From assembly GCA_028289345.1 (NCBI GenBank), contig JANQQL010000045.1, forward strand, positions 1 to 64,000: 64,000 bases of DNA. Direction: 5' to 3'. The DNA is from Planctomycetota bacterium (lineage in GTDB: Bacteria; Planctomycetota; B15-G4; SIAN01). This document shows positions 54,183 to 61,913 of the stretch, piece by piece (positions within the stretch are counted from its first letter, which is position 1; every line of letters begins with the position of its first letter). The position numbers were made by a program, and so were the translations under genes. Below the pieces are notes generated by a model. That model did no database searches. It was given only the letters and a program-made list of their open reading frames with translations, and was not told where the DNA came from.

Positions 54183-54209
54183 CGCCCCAGTCTCGCGGCT
54201 GGGGCGTTT
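54183..54209 (+). terminator. Terminator-like hairpin in non-coding region
   Basis: CGCCCCAG and CTGGGGCG form an 8-bp stem with an 8-base loop, followed by TTTCC. It has no obvious gene directly upstream on this strand other than the HAD gene 300 bases away. Confidence 0.4.
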
Positions 54210-54474
54210 CCATTGCAGCTTTGAAACTGACCGGGCGGTGGCGGATTCGCCGATTGTAGGCCACGAGTCGATCACTCGATTGCTGGTGCTGGCGAGACAT
54301 TTCGTAACCAAGGACATCACTGTTCGACAAGAAGGGCAACCCGGTCACTGCGAAACCACATGGGCGGTTCGTAAGCATTGCGGCGAGGGTTCGATCGCAA
54401 GGGGAAGAGAGGGAGGAAAGCTTTGTTGCAGAGCGGGCACGGGAAGACCATTGCGCCAGACGACCTCGTCGCGG

Positions 54475-54561
54475 GAGACGGTGTTCTGCAACGACACGGT
54501 GTTCTGCAACGACACGGTGTTCCCCTACGACACGGTGTTCCCCAACACGGCGCTCTCCAAC
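54475..54561. repeat. 18-bp tandem repeat, four full units plus a degenerate one
   Basis: The unit is GACACGGTGTTCTGCAAC with small changes in each copy (54475, 54493, 54511, 54529, then a 15-base unit). The period is a multiple of three and would encode hexapeptides (DTVFCN in one direction, LQNTVS in the other). Confidence 0.85.
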
Positions 54562-54781
54562 TGCGCGGCATACAGGACGATCTCGGGAATCACGAACTGA
54601 AAAGCGTCCACCAACTGGACGCTGCCCGCGAAGAGCGCGGTGATCAGGAATTGCGCAGCGATCCAACACCGCTTTGCGAAACAGCCGATCCGCTCCCAAG
54701 CCGACGGAGTGATGACCGTTGCTTCAAGGAGCGCACCTCCTGGTTGCGCCTCCGGAATCCCCGAAGAACCGGTGGCAAGTC

Positions 54782-55990
54782 ATGAGCCACCCGGCCTACC
54801 TCACCGCCCAACTGCCCGGGACCGGCGGCGTCTACAAGGAAGTCCCGGAGGACTTCCAGGTAGACGAGATCCTCGAAGAGGAACTGAGCGGCAAAGGCGA
54901 GCACCTGTACGTGCATCTCGAGAAACGGGGAGTCACCACCCACGACGTGGCGGAGCGACTCGGCCGGGCCGTTCGCCTTCCGTTGGGAAAGATCGGTTAC
55001 GCCGGATTGAAGGACGCCCGAGCAGTCGCGCGCCAGTGGTTCTCGATCCCGACCAAGGAATCCCTCTCCGATCTGGAAAGAAACCTGCCGGAACGAGTTC
55101 GAGTGCTGGAGACCACCCGTCATCGCAAGCGTCTTCGTCTCGGACAACTGCGTGGCAATCGATTCCGCATCGTGATCCGTCACACCACGGACAACGCTCT
55201 CGACATCGCCCGCAATATTCTCGCGGTGGCCGTGCTGCGCGGCATTCCCAACCTTTTCGGGGAGCAACGTTTCGGCACGAAGGGCGACACCGACCAGATC
55301 GGTCGAGCCCTGCTCGCAGAAGACTACGAAGAGGCGCTGCGGCTCTACTTAGGAGCCCCGTCGGAGCTGGAACGAGACCCGCGCATTCGAGAAGCCAGAG
55401 AACTGTTCGACCAAGAGCGCTTGGAGGAAGCGTTCCAGGCCTATCCGCCGCACTTGCGGCAAGAACGTCGGGTGCTCGAGCGATACCAGAAGACCGGCAG
55501 TGCCGAGGCGGCGATGCGGCGCCTTCCCAAGAACCTCCGCTTCCTGTTCCTGTCCGCGTATCAGTCCCGAGTGTTCAATCACTGTTTGCTGGCGCGCATC
55601 GACTCCTTGGACAAGGTTCTCCCCGGCGACATCATTGTCAGTCATCCGTCCGGGGTTGCCCTTCCCGTCCTGGACGTGGAACGGGAACAACAACGAGTCA
55701 ACGACTTCGAAGTGAGCCCCTCCGGCCCCCTATTCGGCCCCAAGCTGCGCAGTCCCAAGGACGAAGCCCTGGCGATCGAATCCACCATCCTGGCGGAATG
55801 CGGGGTGCACGACCCGGAACTCGACTCCCCCTTCCGCGACATCCACCTGCGGGGAGAGCGAAGGGCCTATCGCTTTCCCGTTCACGACGCGTCCGTCGAA
55901 CCAGCTCCCGAGGGCATCTGCCTGAACTTCACCCTCGACAAGGGTTGTTACGCCACATCGGTCTTGCGCGAGATCATCAAACCTGACTGA
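54782..55990 (+). CDS. truD: tRNA pseudouridine synthase TruD
   Basis: The 402-residue protein is a full-length TruD, which makes pseudouridine 13 in tRNA-Glu. The N-terminal VPEDFQVDEILEEELSGKGE and VHLEKRGVTTHDVAERLGRA are characteristic; the catalytic Asp is D78 in IGYAGLKDARA, with the family motif QWFSIP after it. The TRUD insertion domain is present (GIPNLFGEQRFGTKGDTDQI, then FLFLSAYQSRVFN), and the C-terminal part ends LDKGCYATSVLREI. An upstream in-frame start (54719) would add 21 poor residues and was rejected. No ribosome site is strong. Cytoplasmic. Confidence 0.95.
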   Translation: MSHPAYLTAQLPGTGGVYKEVPEDFQVDEILEEELSGKGEHLYVHLEKRGVTTHDVAERLGRAVRLPLGKIGYAGLKDARAVARQWFSIPTKESLSDLERNLPERVRVLETTRHRKRLRLGQLRGNRFRIVIRHTTDNALDIARNILAVAVLRGIPNLFGEQRFGTKGDTDQIGRALLAEDYEEALRLYLGAPSELERDPRIREARELFDQERLEEAFQAYPPHLRQERRVLERYQKTGSAEAAMRRLPKNLRFLFLSAYQSRVFNHCLLARIDSLDKVLPGDIIVSHPSGVALPVLDVEREQQRVNDFEVSPSGPLFGPKLRSPKDEALAIESTILAECGVHDPELDSPFRDIHLRGERRAYRFPVHDASVEPAPEGICLNFTLDKGCYATSVLREIIKPD

Positions 55991-55996
55991 GGCCCC

Positions 55997-56012
55997 CCGC
56001 GACATGTCGCGG
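55997..56012. repeat. 16-bp perfect palindrome after truD
   Basis: CCGCGACATGTCGCGG is a perfect palindrome six bases past the truD stop. It could be a weak terminator stem (no loop, no T run) or a protein-binding site. Confidence 0.5.
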
Positions 56013-56075
56013 CGTCGACATCAAGTCGTGGTCGGGGTCGGCCACACTGCATTCACGGGCCCATGGACCCAAGAA

Positions 56076-56117
56076 GACCAACATCCGACGACCAACATCC
56101 GTCGACCGGCATCCGAA
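56076..56117. repeat. 14-bp tandem repeat, three copies
   Basis: GACCAACATCCG is repeated every 14 bases three times (third copy GACCGGCATCCG). Non-coding, between truD and the antiporter gene, which are convergent. Function unknown. Confidence 0.6.
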
Positions 56118-56226
56118 AGCGCCCCTGGCCCTCTGCTAGCCAAGACGATTCCTGGCGATCGATGACGAACCATCCAATTGTCTTCGTAACTCGAGGTTGC
56201 GACGTTCTTGCTCGTCCGAGATCGCC

Positions 56227-56248
56227 GCCCTCCATGGCCATGGAGGGC
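56227..56248. repeat. 22-bp perfect palindrome
   Basis: GCCCTCCATGGCCATGGAGGGC is fully palindromic, about 40 bases past the antiporter stop. It may help end either of the two convergent transcripts; there is no T run. Confidence 0.5.
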
Positions 56249-56288
56249 TCCGGCACGCCTTCGCAATGGCCCTAGTGAATCGCTCCGG

Positions 56289-57713
56289 TCAGATGAAGAA
56301 CAGGACGCTCACCAGAACCATCAGCGGCAGCAAGAAGACACAGCTCCAGCCGAGGTAACCGAAGAAGCTCGGCATCTTGATCCCGCCGCCTTCGGCAATG
56401 GCTTTGACCATGAAGTTCGGGCCGTTGCCGATGTAGGTCATGGCGCCCATAAACACGGCGCCGCAGGAAATGCCGGCGAGCATGAGCGGGCCAGCGTCCG
56501 TGTCCAAGTACTTGGCAAGGTAGCCCTGGGCACTAGCGTCGATTCCTTCGGTGCCCGAGGCCACGGCGGCGAAGGTCAAGTAGGTTGGCGCATTGTCGAG
56601 GAACGCCGACAACCCACCGGTCGCCCAGAAGTAGTGCCAAGCCTTGGACAAGCCGAGGTCGGGTCCCTTGGCGTTCAGGATCTGAATCGCCGGGGTCATG
56701 GCCAGGAAGATGCCGATGAACAGCGCTGCCACCTCGAGAATCGGGTGGTAGTTGAACTCGTTCTTTTCGCGGATCAGCTTCGGCGTCAGCACGATCGAGG
56801 CAATGCCGAGGGCCAGCATCGAGCCTTCCTGAAGTCCCAAGGCCCAGTGGAACTGTCCCGAGAAGTAAATGGTCAGGATCACGCCGAGCAAGAACACCAG
56901 GTTCATGGAACCTTCCAAGCCCAAGGGCACGCGCTGCTTCTCCACCGCCTCGTCGAGGTCTTGGGCGGTGTCGTCCACGTCCTCTCGGTGGAAGTGATAC
57001 GAGTCCAGGAAGTGGAAAATCACCAGCAAGGCACCCACCACCAAGAGCCACTCCACCCACAGTCCAAAGGTCCAGGTGAACGGCACCCCCTTCAAGAATC
57101 CGAGGAACAGCGGGGGATCTCCCAAGGGAGTCAGCAATCCGCCGCAGTTGGAAACCACGAAGATGAAGAACACGATGACGTGGACCTTGCGCCGACGCGG
57201 TGCATTGGCCCGCATCAGCGGGCGAATGAGCAACATTGATGCACCCGTCGTCCCAATGAACGACGCGAGAGTCCCACCGATCGCCAGGATGGAGGTATTG
57301 ACCAGGGGCGTTCCGGCAAGGGTTCCGCGAATGTAGATGCCGCCGGAAATGACAAACAGTGCCCACAGCAACAAGATGAAGGCGACGTACTCATGCAGTG
57401 CCGCGAAGATGGGGTGGCTGTGATTGAAAAAGTGCTCGCCTTCGCCGCCAAGGAAAGAAATCCCCGCGGAGTTTGCTTTGAAGAAGACATAGATGCCGGT
57501 CGGCAAACCGAGCACCAAGGCGACGATCAGCTTGTTGCGATTGCTCTCCCACCAATGCTCGGCAACCAAGGGAAGCACGGCAATGCAAAGCAACAGAATG
57601 GCAAAAGGAATGACGCTGTAGGTGGGAAGTTCCAACGCCCCTCCCCCTCCCGCAGCCTGGGCGGTGCCTCCCGACAACAGCATCACGGCGAGACTGAGCA
57701 TCGCTCTTCGCAT
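56289..57713 (-). CDS. NhaD/citrate-type sodium:proton antiporter family protein
   Basis: The start with GGAGGAGG upstream gives 474 residues. An N-terminal signal-like segment is followed by about 12 hydrophobic helices (VIPFAILLLCIAVLPLVAEH, EYVAFILLLWALFVISGGIY, MNLVFLLGVILTIYF and others). The pair of re-entrant segments typical of the IT/CitM superfamily are visible (IGTTGASMLLIRPLMRAN, then SNCGGLLTPLGDPPLFLGFL; and later LSAFLDNAPTYLTF). NhaD-type and putative citrate-transport proteins share them. It likely exchanges Na+ for protons in the inner membrane; citrate or other dicarboxylate transport remains possible. Convergent with truD. Confidence 0.85.
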   Translation of the reverse strand: MRRAMLSLAVMLLSGGTAQAAGGGGALELPTYSVIPFAILLLCIAVLPLVAEHWWESNRNKLIVALVLGLPTGIYVFFKANSAGISFLGGEGEHFFNHSHPIFAALHEYVAFILLLWALFVISGGIYIRGTLAGTPLVNTSILAIGGTLASFIGTTGASMLLIRPLMRANAPRRRKVHVIVFFIFVVSNCGGLLTPLGDPPLFLGFLKGVPFTWTFGLWVEWLLVVGALLVIFHFLDSYHFHREDVDDTAQDLDEAVEKQRVPLGLEGSMNLVFLLGVILTIYFSGQFHWALGLQEGSMLALGIASIVLTPKLIREKNEFNYHPILEVAALFIGIFLAMTPAIQILNAKGPDLGLSKAWHYFWATGGLSAFLDNAPTYLTFAAVASGTEGIDASAQGYLAKYLDTDAGPLMLAGISCGAVFMGAMTYIGNGPNFMVKAIAEGGGIKMPSFFGYLGWSCVFLLPLMVLVSVLFFI

Positions 57714-58271
57714 TCGAAGGCCTCCTCCCCAGATCAAGACAGCCCCAAGGCTTCACTCGCCAAAGGCAGCCGCCCCCACATTGAACCGCCAATGAGATTC
57801 GACGCGTTCTACTGGCCCGCCACCGCCACTTGCAAGAAAACTCAGACGGGTCCTAGCAGGCCGTTGAAAAAGGTCTCGCATGGCCGATCGAGAGATTTTC
57901 GTTTCCGCCGAGGAGTCGAGCCGCAGGCGAATCAGCGGATTCGTCGAGGGCTCGAGGGCGAAGGTGGAAGCGAAAAGATCCGATCGGGCGCCGAGAGACT
58001 TTTCGGCGGCCTACTAGATTCCCGGCGTCATCGGTCGTTTCCTCGACATTCTTGACCGACCGAGGGGAATCCCCGACAGGAACGACCCACCGCTCGAACA
58101 TCGGTCAGGGCCGGCGAACCGGGACCATTGACGAGTGTGCTTGCTCAGATCGTTCGTATCGGGCGTCGTGAGAAGGATTCGCCATCGTCCTTCGTCACGA
58201 TGATGGACGAAAGCCTTCCCTTCGAGCGAATCGGAAAGTGGTTGTCGGACACCTCGAGGATCGGGAATGCG
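57714..58271. other. Intergenic with MITE-like element
   Basis: About 560 bases between the antiporter and the solute-binding gene, holding the palindromic element at 57853-58017. The rest appears non-coding; the promoter of the antiporter gene is expected at its left side. Confidence 0.5.
57853..58017. mobile_element. MITE-like palindromic element flanked by CTAG
   Basis: The 165-bp element is one long imperfect inverted repeat. The left end reads CTAGCAGGCCGTTGAAAAA and the right end, complemented, CTAGTAGGCCGCCGAAAAG; the match continues through TCTCG, CCGATCG, TTTTCG(T/C)TTCC, and CTCGAGCC-type blocks to the centre near 57935. The bracketing CTAG copies could be a target duplication or part of the ends. 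GGC(C/T)GTTGAAAAA is a terminal motif I associate with insertion-sequence ends and their non-autonomous derivatives. There is no transposase gene inside. Confidence 0.7.
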
Positions 58272-59357
58272 CTACGCCGTGGCTCGCTTGCGTTGTTTCG
58301 CCGTCCGAGACATGCGAGCCGCGATGATCAAGAACCCAGCAAAGAAAAGCAGCATGATCCACTCGAACACCTTCTCGAAGAACCCCACCCAATCTTGAGG
58401 ACTCCCCTCCCCCTGATCCGCGTACAGGTTCGCAATGGTGTCTCGCAACGGAAGAGTCGCACCCAGGTCGATCGGACGGCGCCGCTCAGTCGCCTCTTTC
58501 ATCCATTCGGGCAGGGATCCCCCCACCGGCTGACGGGGCTCCAAGTCGAGCAACGCACTGAGTTCGCCAAGAGAGTCTGGAGAACGAAACACCTCGGCAA
58601 TCCACGGACGCAGTTCCGCGGGCACTTTCTTCGAGTAGGCCACGCCGACCGCGATGGCCCACCATCCGTCCTCCATGGCCGCCGCCTCAAACCGAGAAGA
58701 TTCCCGGTTGGCCGCGGCCGCCACGCGCACCGGGACCAAGGCCACCGAACCTTCCGGCAATCGCGTCAGAATCTGATCGTGAGTGGCATGGGTCGGAAAG
58801 ATGTTTGACCCGTGGTTTCCCCCGTCAAACACCAATTGGCGGATGTCGCGGCCCTGCAGCCCCCATTCCTTGGCAAGCTGCCCGAGAATCAAACCTTCGG
58901 GAAGCTTGGGTTCGGGGAACCGCAGATAGACACCGCCTCGCCAATGTTCGTCCAGCAGATCCTGCCACGAGTTCAGCAGTCCGTCGCTCCAGCTCCCGGT
59001 CCGCCGAATGACCGGGGCCCAGGATTCCCAGAACAACCAGGCAACCGCCTCGCCGCTGACCCCATCCCATTCCGCAAGCTGGCCAGAACGCACCAGGCGA
59101 TCGAGTTCCGGCTGGCGATAGCCCACCAGCACGGTGACGTCCTTGGCATGGCGGACTCGCAACTCGGTCTCGTCCAGGAACTTCACCGTGAGCGGGGGAG
59201 ACTCGGGGCGAGCCCGCAGCCAAAGCTGGAGCGGGGCGGCCGCCTCCTCCCACGGCACGAGGAATTTCAGGCGCGGAGCGCCGGAATCGAGCGCTTGTGG
59301 CGGGGCCTGCCAGAGGGCCGCCGCGGCGAGCAACACGCCGAGGAGTTGGATTGCCAT
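58272..59357 (-). CDS. Membrane-anchored extracellular solute-binding-like protein
   Basis: The 361-residue protein has ribosome site GAAGAAGG, an N-terminal signal segment (MAIQLLGVLLAAAALWQAPP), a periplasmic-binding-protein-like body (VTVLVGYRQPELDRLVRSG, NSWQDLLDEHWRGGVYLRFP, and GSVALVPVRVAAAANRES), and a C-terminal membrane helix (FEWIMLLFFAGFLIIAARMS) with a basic tail. The pattern follows iron(III)/polyamine-type ABC binding proteins. The C-terminal anchor and the absence of permease or ATPase genes nearby are unusual; it may be a sensor-like derivative. Substrate unknown. Confidence 0.65.
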   Translation of the reverse strand: MAIQLLGVLLAAAALWQAPPQALDSGAPRLKFLVPWEEAAAPLQLWLRARPESPPLTVKFLDETELRVRHAKDVTVLVGYRQPELDRLVRSGQLAEWDGVSGEAVAWLFWESWAPVIRRTGSWSDGLLNSWQDLLDEHWRGGVYLRFPEPKLPEGLILGQLAKEWGLQGRDIRQLVFDGGNHGSNIFPTHATHDQILTRLPEGSVALVPVRVAAAANRESSRFEAAAMEDGWWAIAVGVAYSKKVPAELRPWIAEVFRSPDSLGELSALLDLEPRQPVGGSLPEWMKEATERRRPIDLGATLPLRDTIANLYADQGEGSPQDWVGFFEKVFEWIMLLFFAGFLIIAARMSRTAKQRKRATA

Positions 59358-59630
59358 CGACCTTCTTCAACCCCGAGGCGACCCCCGAGGTTCGCACGTG
59401 AGTGACCTTCCCATCGAGATCGTGCGGAGTTAGCTCTCATTCTCCAAGGAGATTCTTCCCACGGGTCGAGCCACGTCCCGGCCGATGCCAGAGGGACCGA
59501 AGACGTGCAAGGCGCCCGCAGGCAAGTATAAGAGCGCCCCCCATCCGAGCTTCTCGGCCCCGGAGCACCCTCCCAGGGCGCGCCGGGATTTCCCTTGGCC
59601 CCTATCCTACTTCGGAGAAAGCCCGCTGCC

Positions 59631-60947
59631 ATGACCGTCGCGATCTTGGGGGCCGGCATTTCCGGACTCGCCGTGGGAAGAGCCCTTCAAGAAAAGGGAA
59701 TCGACGTCGAGCTGCTGGAAGCCAGCGACGAACCCGGGGGCCTGTGCCGCACGGAGATCCGTGACGGATACGTCATGGATCACTCGGGCGGGCACATCGT
59801 CTTTTCCCGGCACGAGCGGGCGATGCAGTACTACCACGACTTGTTTGCCGACGAGCCGATGGTGCGCAGCGATCGCAAAACCCGCATCTTGTTCAAGGGC
59901 CGCTACATTCCCTATCCGTTTGAGAACGGCATCGGCGAACTCTCCGCCGAGGACCGACTGGCTTGCTTGAAAGGCATTCTGGAAGCCGCGGTGGCCCGCT
60001 CGAACGGAGCAGTGAAGCCCCAAAACTTCCGTGACTGGATTCGCTGGCACGTCGGCAGCGGCATCGCCGACCTGTTCATGAACCCCTACAACCAAAAGAT
60101 CTGGGAGCTGGACGACCTCAGCGAGATGGGAATCAGCTGGGTGGACGGCCGGATCCCGGAAGCACCGATCTCTGACATCGTGCGCGCAGCCCTCGGAGAA
60201 ACAACGGTCGGCTACGGGCACCAAGCGATCTTCTACTACCCACTCCGTGGTGGGTTCCAGGCGATCACCGATCGCATCGCCAAGCATCTCGACGGCAAGA
60301 TCCAGCTGAACACTCCGGTCACGGACGTCCAACGAGTCGGAAACCGCTGCCAGATCAACGGCAAGCTGTACGACTCGGTGATCTCGACCATCCCGATGAC
60401 CGAACTGGTGAAACTGGTGCAGAACCTGGATTCGGGCACTCAAGAGTCGGCCTCGGGACTGGGTTACATCTCCCTGGCCTGCTTCTTGTTCGGCATCGAC
60501 GGCTCCGACGTCCAGGACCTGTCCTGGATCTACCTGCCCCACGCCAACCAAGGCGGCGCCAATCGGGTCACCTATCTGTCAAACTACAGCCCCAACAATG
60601 CGCCGCATGGCAAGGGCTCAGTGATGGCGGAAGTGACTTACCGAGGCAAGCTGAACGTCGACCAGGCGTACATCGACACGCTTCGCAAGCACCTGGCCAA
60701 GGAAGGGTTGTATCGGGAAGAGAACGTCACCATCGAGATGTTCCGGCACAACCGCTTCGCCTACATCCACTACAGTCAGGACTTCGTCGAACGAAGGCAA
60801 CGCGCCATCGACGGTTTCGAAGCCATGGGCATTTATCCCCTGGGACGGTTCGGTCGCTACAACTACTACAACACCGACATGTGCATCCTGGAGGCCCTGG
60901 ACATGGCCGACCGCGTGGCCGAGAACCTCGGAGCGAGCGCAGGTTGA
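59631..60947 (+). CDS. FAD-dependent amine-oxidase-like protein (UDP-galactopyranose-mutase/protoporphyrinogen-oxidase type)
   Basis: The chosen ATG gives 438 residues. The N-terminal Rossmann motif is VAILGAGISGLAVGRALQEK (GxGxxG) followed by an acidic residue in VELLEASDEPGGLC, so FAD is the expected cofactor. Later motifs include MDHSGGHIVFSRHERAMQYY, FKGRYIPYPFENG and FMNPYNQKIWELDDLSEMGI, which are seen in UDP-galactopyranose-mutase-like and HemY-like sugar-cluster flavoproteins. The TGA overlaps the TTG of the next gene (TTGA), so the two are coupled. In context with a glycosyltransferase, envelope sugar modification is likely. It is soluble and cytoplasmic. Confidence 0.85.
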   Translation: MTVAILGAGISGLAVGRALQEKGIDVELLEASDEPGGLCRTEIRDGYVMDHSGGHIVFSRHERAMQYYHDLFADEPMVRSDRKTRILFKGRYIPYPFENGIGELSAEDRLACLKGILEAAVARSNGAVKPQNFRDWIRWHVGSGIADLFMNPYNQKIWELDDLSEMGISWVDGRIPEAPISDIVRAALGETTVGYGHQAIFYYPLRGGFQAITDRIAKHLDGKIQLNTPVTDVQRVGNRCQINGKLYDSVISTIPMTELVKLVQNLDSGTQESASGLGYISLACFLFGIDGSDVQDLSWIYLPHANQGGANRVTYLSNYSPNNAPHGKGSVMAEVTYRGKLNVDQAYIDTLRKHLAKEGLYREENVTIEMFRHNRFAYIHYSQDFVERRQRAIDGFEAMGIYPLGRFGRYNYYNTDMCILEALDMADRVAENLGASAG

Positions 60948-61906
60948 CCCCCGACGCTTCGATCGTCATTCCCACCTTGCAAGGCGGAGATCGCTTCGCG
61001 CAGGTGGTAGAAGCGGTCGTCGGGCAGTCCACGGGCCGAAACGTCGAACGCTGGATCATCGATTCGGGCTCCACAGATCAAACCCTAGACCTGGCTCGCA
61101 AAGCCGGCTTCTCGGTGTTGTCGGTTCCGCGTCGCGAGTTCAACCACGGAGCCACCCGCGACCGAGCACTGCAACAGACCCGTGCGCCGTTCGCGGTGCT
61201 CCTGGTGCAGGATGCGGTGCCCGTGGACGAACACTGGTTGGACGCCCTGGTCGACGCCGTCGCCGAAGATGACCAAGCCGCGGGCGGGTTCAGTCGCCAG
61301 CTGCCGATTCCCGGCGGCAACCCGATCCTCGACGAACGCTTGCGGGGTTGGATCGCCGGAATGGACGAAGCGAGGCGGGCTCACTTGGGCGACCAGGACT
61401 GGGACGCCCTCGATCCCATCGCGCGCTTGCACCTGGTGGCGTTCGACAACGTGTCGTCCTGCGTGAAACGGTCGGTGTGGGAATCTCATCCCTTCGGCCA
61501 CCAACCCTTCGGCGAGGATCTCAACTGGTCCAGCTGGGCGATTCGCCAAGGCCACGCGATTCGCTTCGAACCCAAGTCCGTGGTGGAGCACTCCCACGAC
61601 CGCAGTGCCTGGTACGAAACCAAGCGCATCTACTGCGACCACCGCAATCTGCACCGGCTCCTCGGACTCCACGCCGTGCAGAGTCTGTCTCAGGTGCGCC
61701 AGGCGCGGGGCGGTTCTCTGGCGCACTACCGCCAAGTCCTGGAGAACGCCGACCTGTCACCGACCGAGTTCGATCGCCGTTGGGACTGGGCGAAAAAGTA
61801 CTCGTGGGGTGAGCTGGTCGCTCAATGGCTCGCGCCAAAGGTCAACCTGGCCGGCGAATCCGGGCTCTGGGGCTGGCTCGATCGTCGCATCCGGCGGGGT
61901 GTCTAG
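60944..61906 (+). CDS. Glycosyltransferase family 2 (rhamnosyltransferase-like)
   Basis: The start is TTG in a TTGA overlap with the preceding gene, giving 321 residues. A GT-A Rossmann-like region opens with SIVIPTLQGGDRFAQVVEAV, then IIDSGSTDQT (nucleotide-binding, typical DSGSxD), and LLVQDAVPVD in the place of the DxD motif. The FDNVSSCVKRSVWESHPFG segment and the C-terminal helical part (EHSHDRSAWYETKRIYCDHR) match rhamnosyltransferase-like GT2 enzymes, which add a sugar to surface polysaccharide. It should work with the coupled flavoprotein. Confidence 0.9.
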   Translation: MTPDASIVIPTLQGGDRFAQVVEAVVGQSTGRNVERWIIDSGSTDQTLDLARKAGFSVLSVPRREFNHGATRDRALQQTRAPFAVLLVQDAVPVDEHWLDALVDAVAEDDQAAGGFSRQLPIPGGNPILDERLRGWIAGMDEARRAHLGDQDWDALDPIARLHLVAFDNVSSCVKRSVWESHPFGHQPFGEDLNWSSWAIRQGHAIRFEPKSVVEHSHDRSAWYETKRIYCDHRNLHRLLGLHAVQSLSQVRQARGGSLAHYRQVLENADLSPTEFDRRWDWAKKYSWGELVAQWLAPKVNLAGESGLWGWLDRRIRRGV

Positions 61907-61913
61907 CAGGCGA

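Larger units (their letters stand above)
53885..54781. other. Repeat-rich 0.9-kb non-coding stretch
   Basis: No gene can be supported here. Contents: a 12-bp inverted repeat forming a long stem-loop (54061-54166), a terminator-like hairpin (54183-54209), and an 18-bp tandem repeat (54475-54561). Several frames through the tandem repeat are open in both directions; one minus-strand frame is protein-like near 54560-54750 (hydrophobic AAQFLITALFAGSVQLVDAF) but has two stops. The region could be the decayed remains of a mobile element or of a repetitive gene. Confidence 0.5.

Noticed and set aside
54172..54600. 142-codon plus-strand open frame through the 18-bp repeat
   Set aside because: No ribosome site, and frames on the other strand are as protein-like; treated as repeat sequence only.
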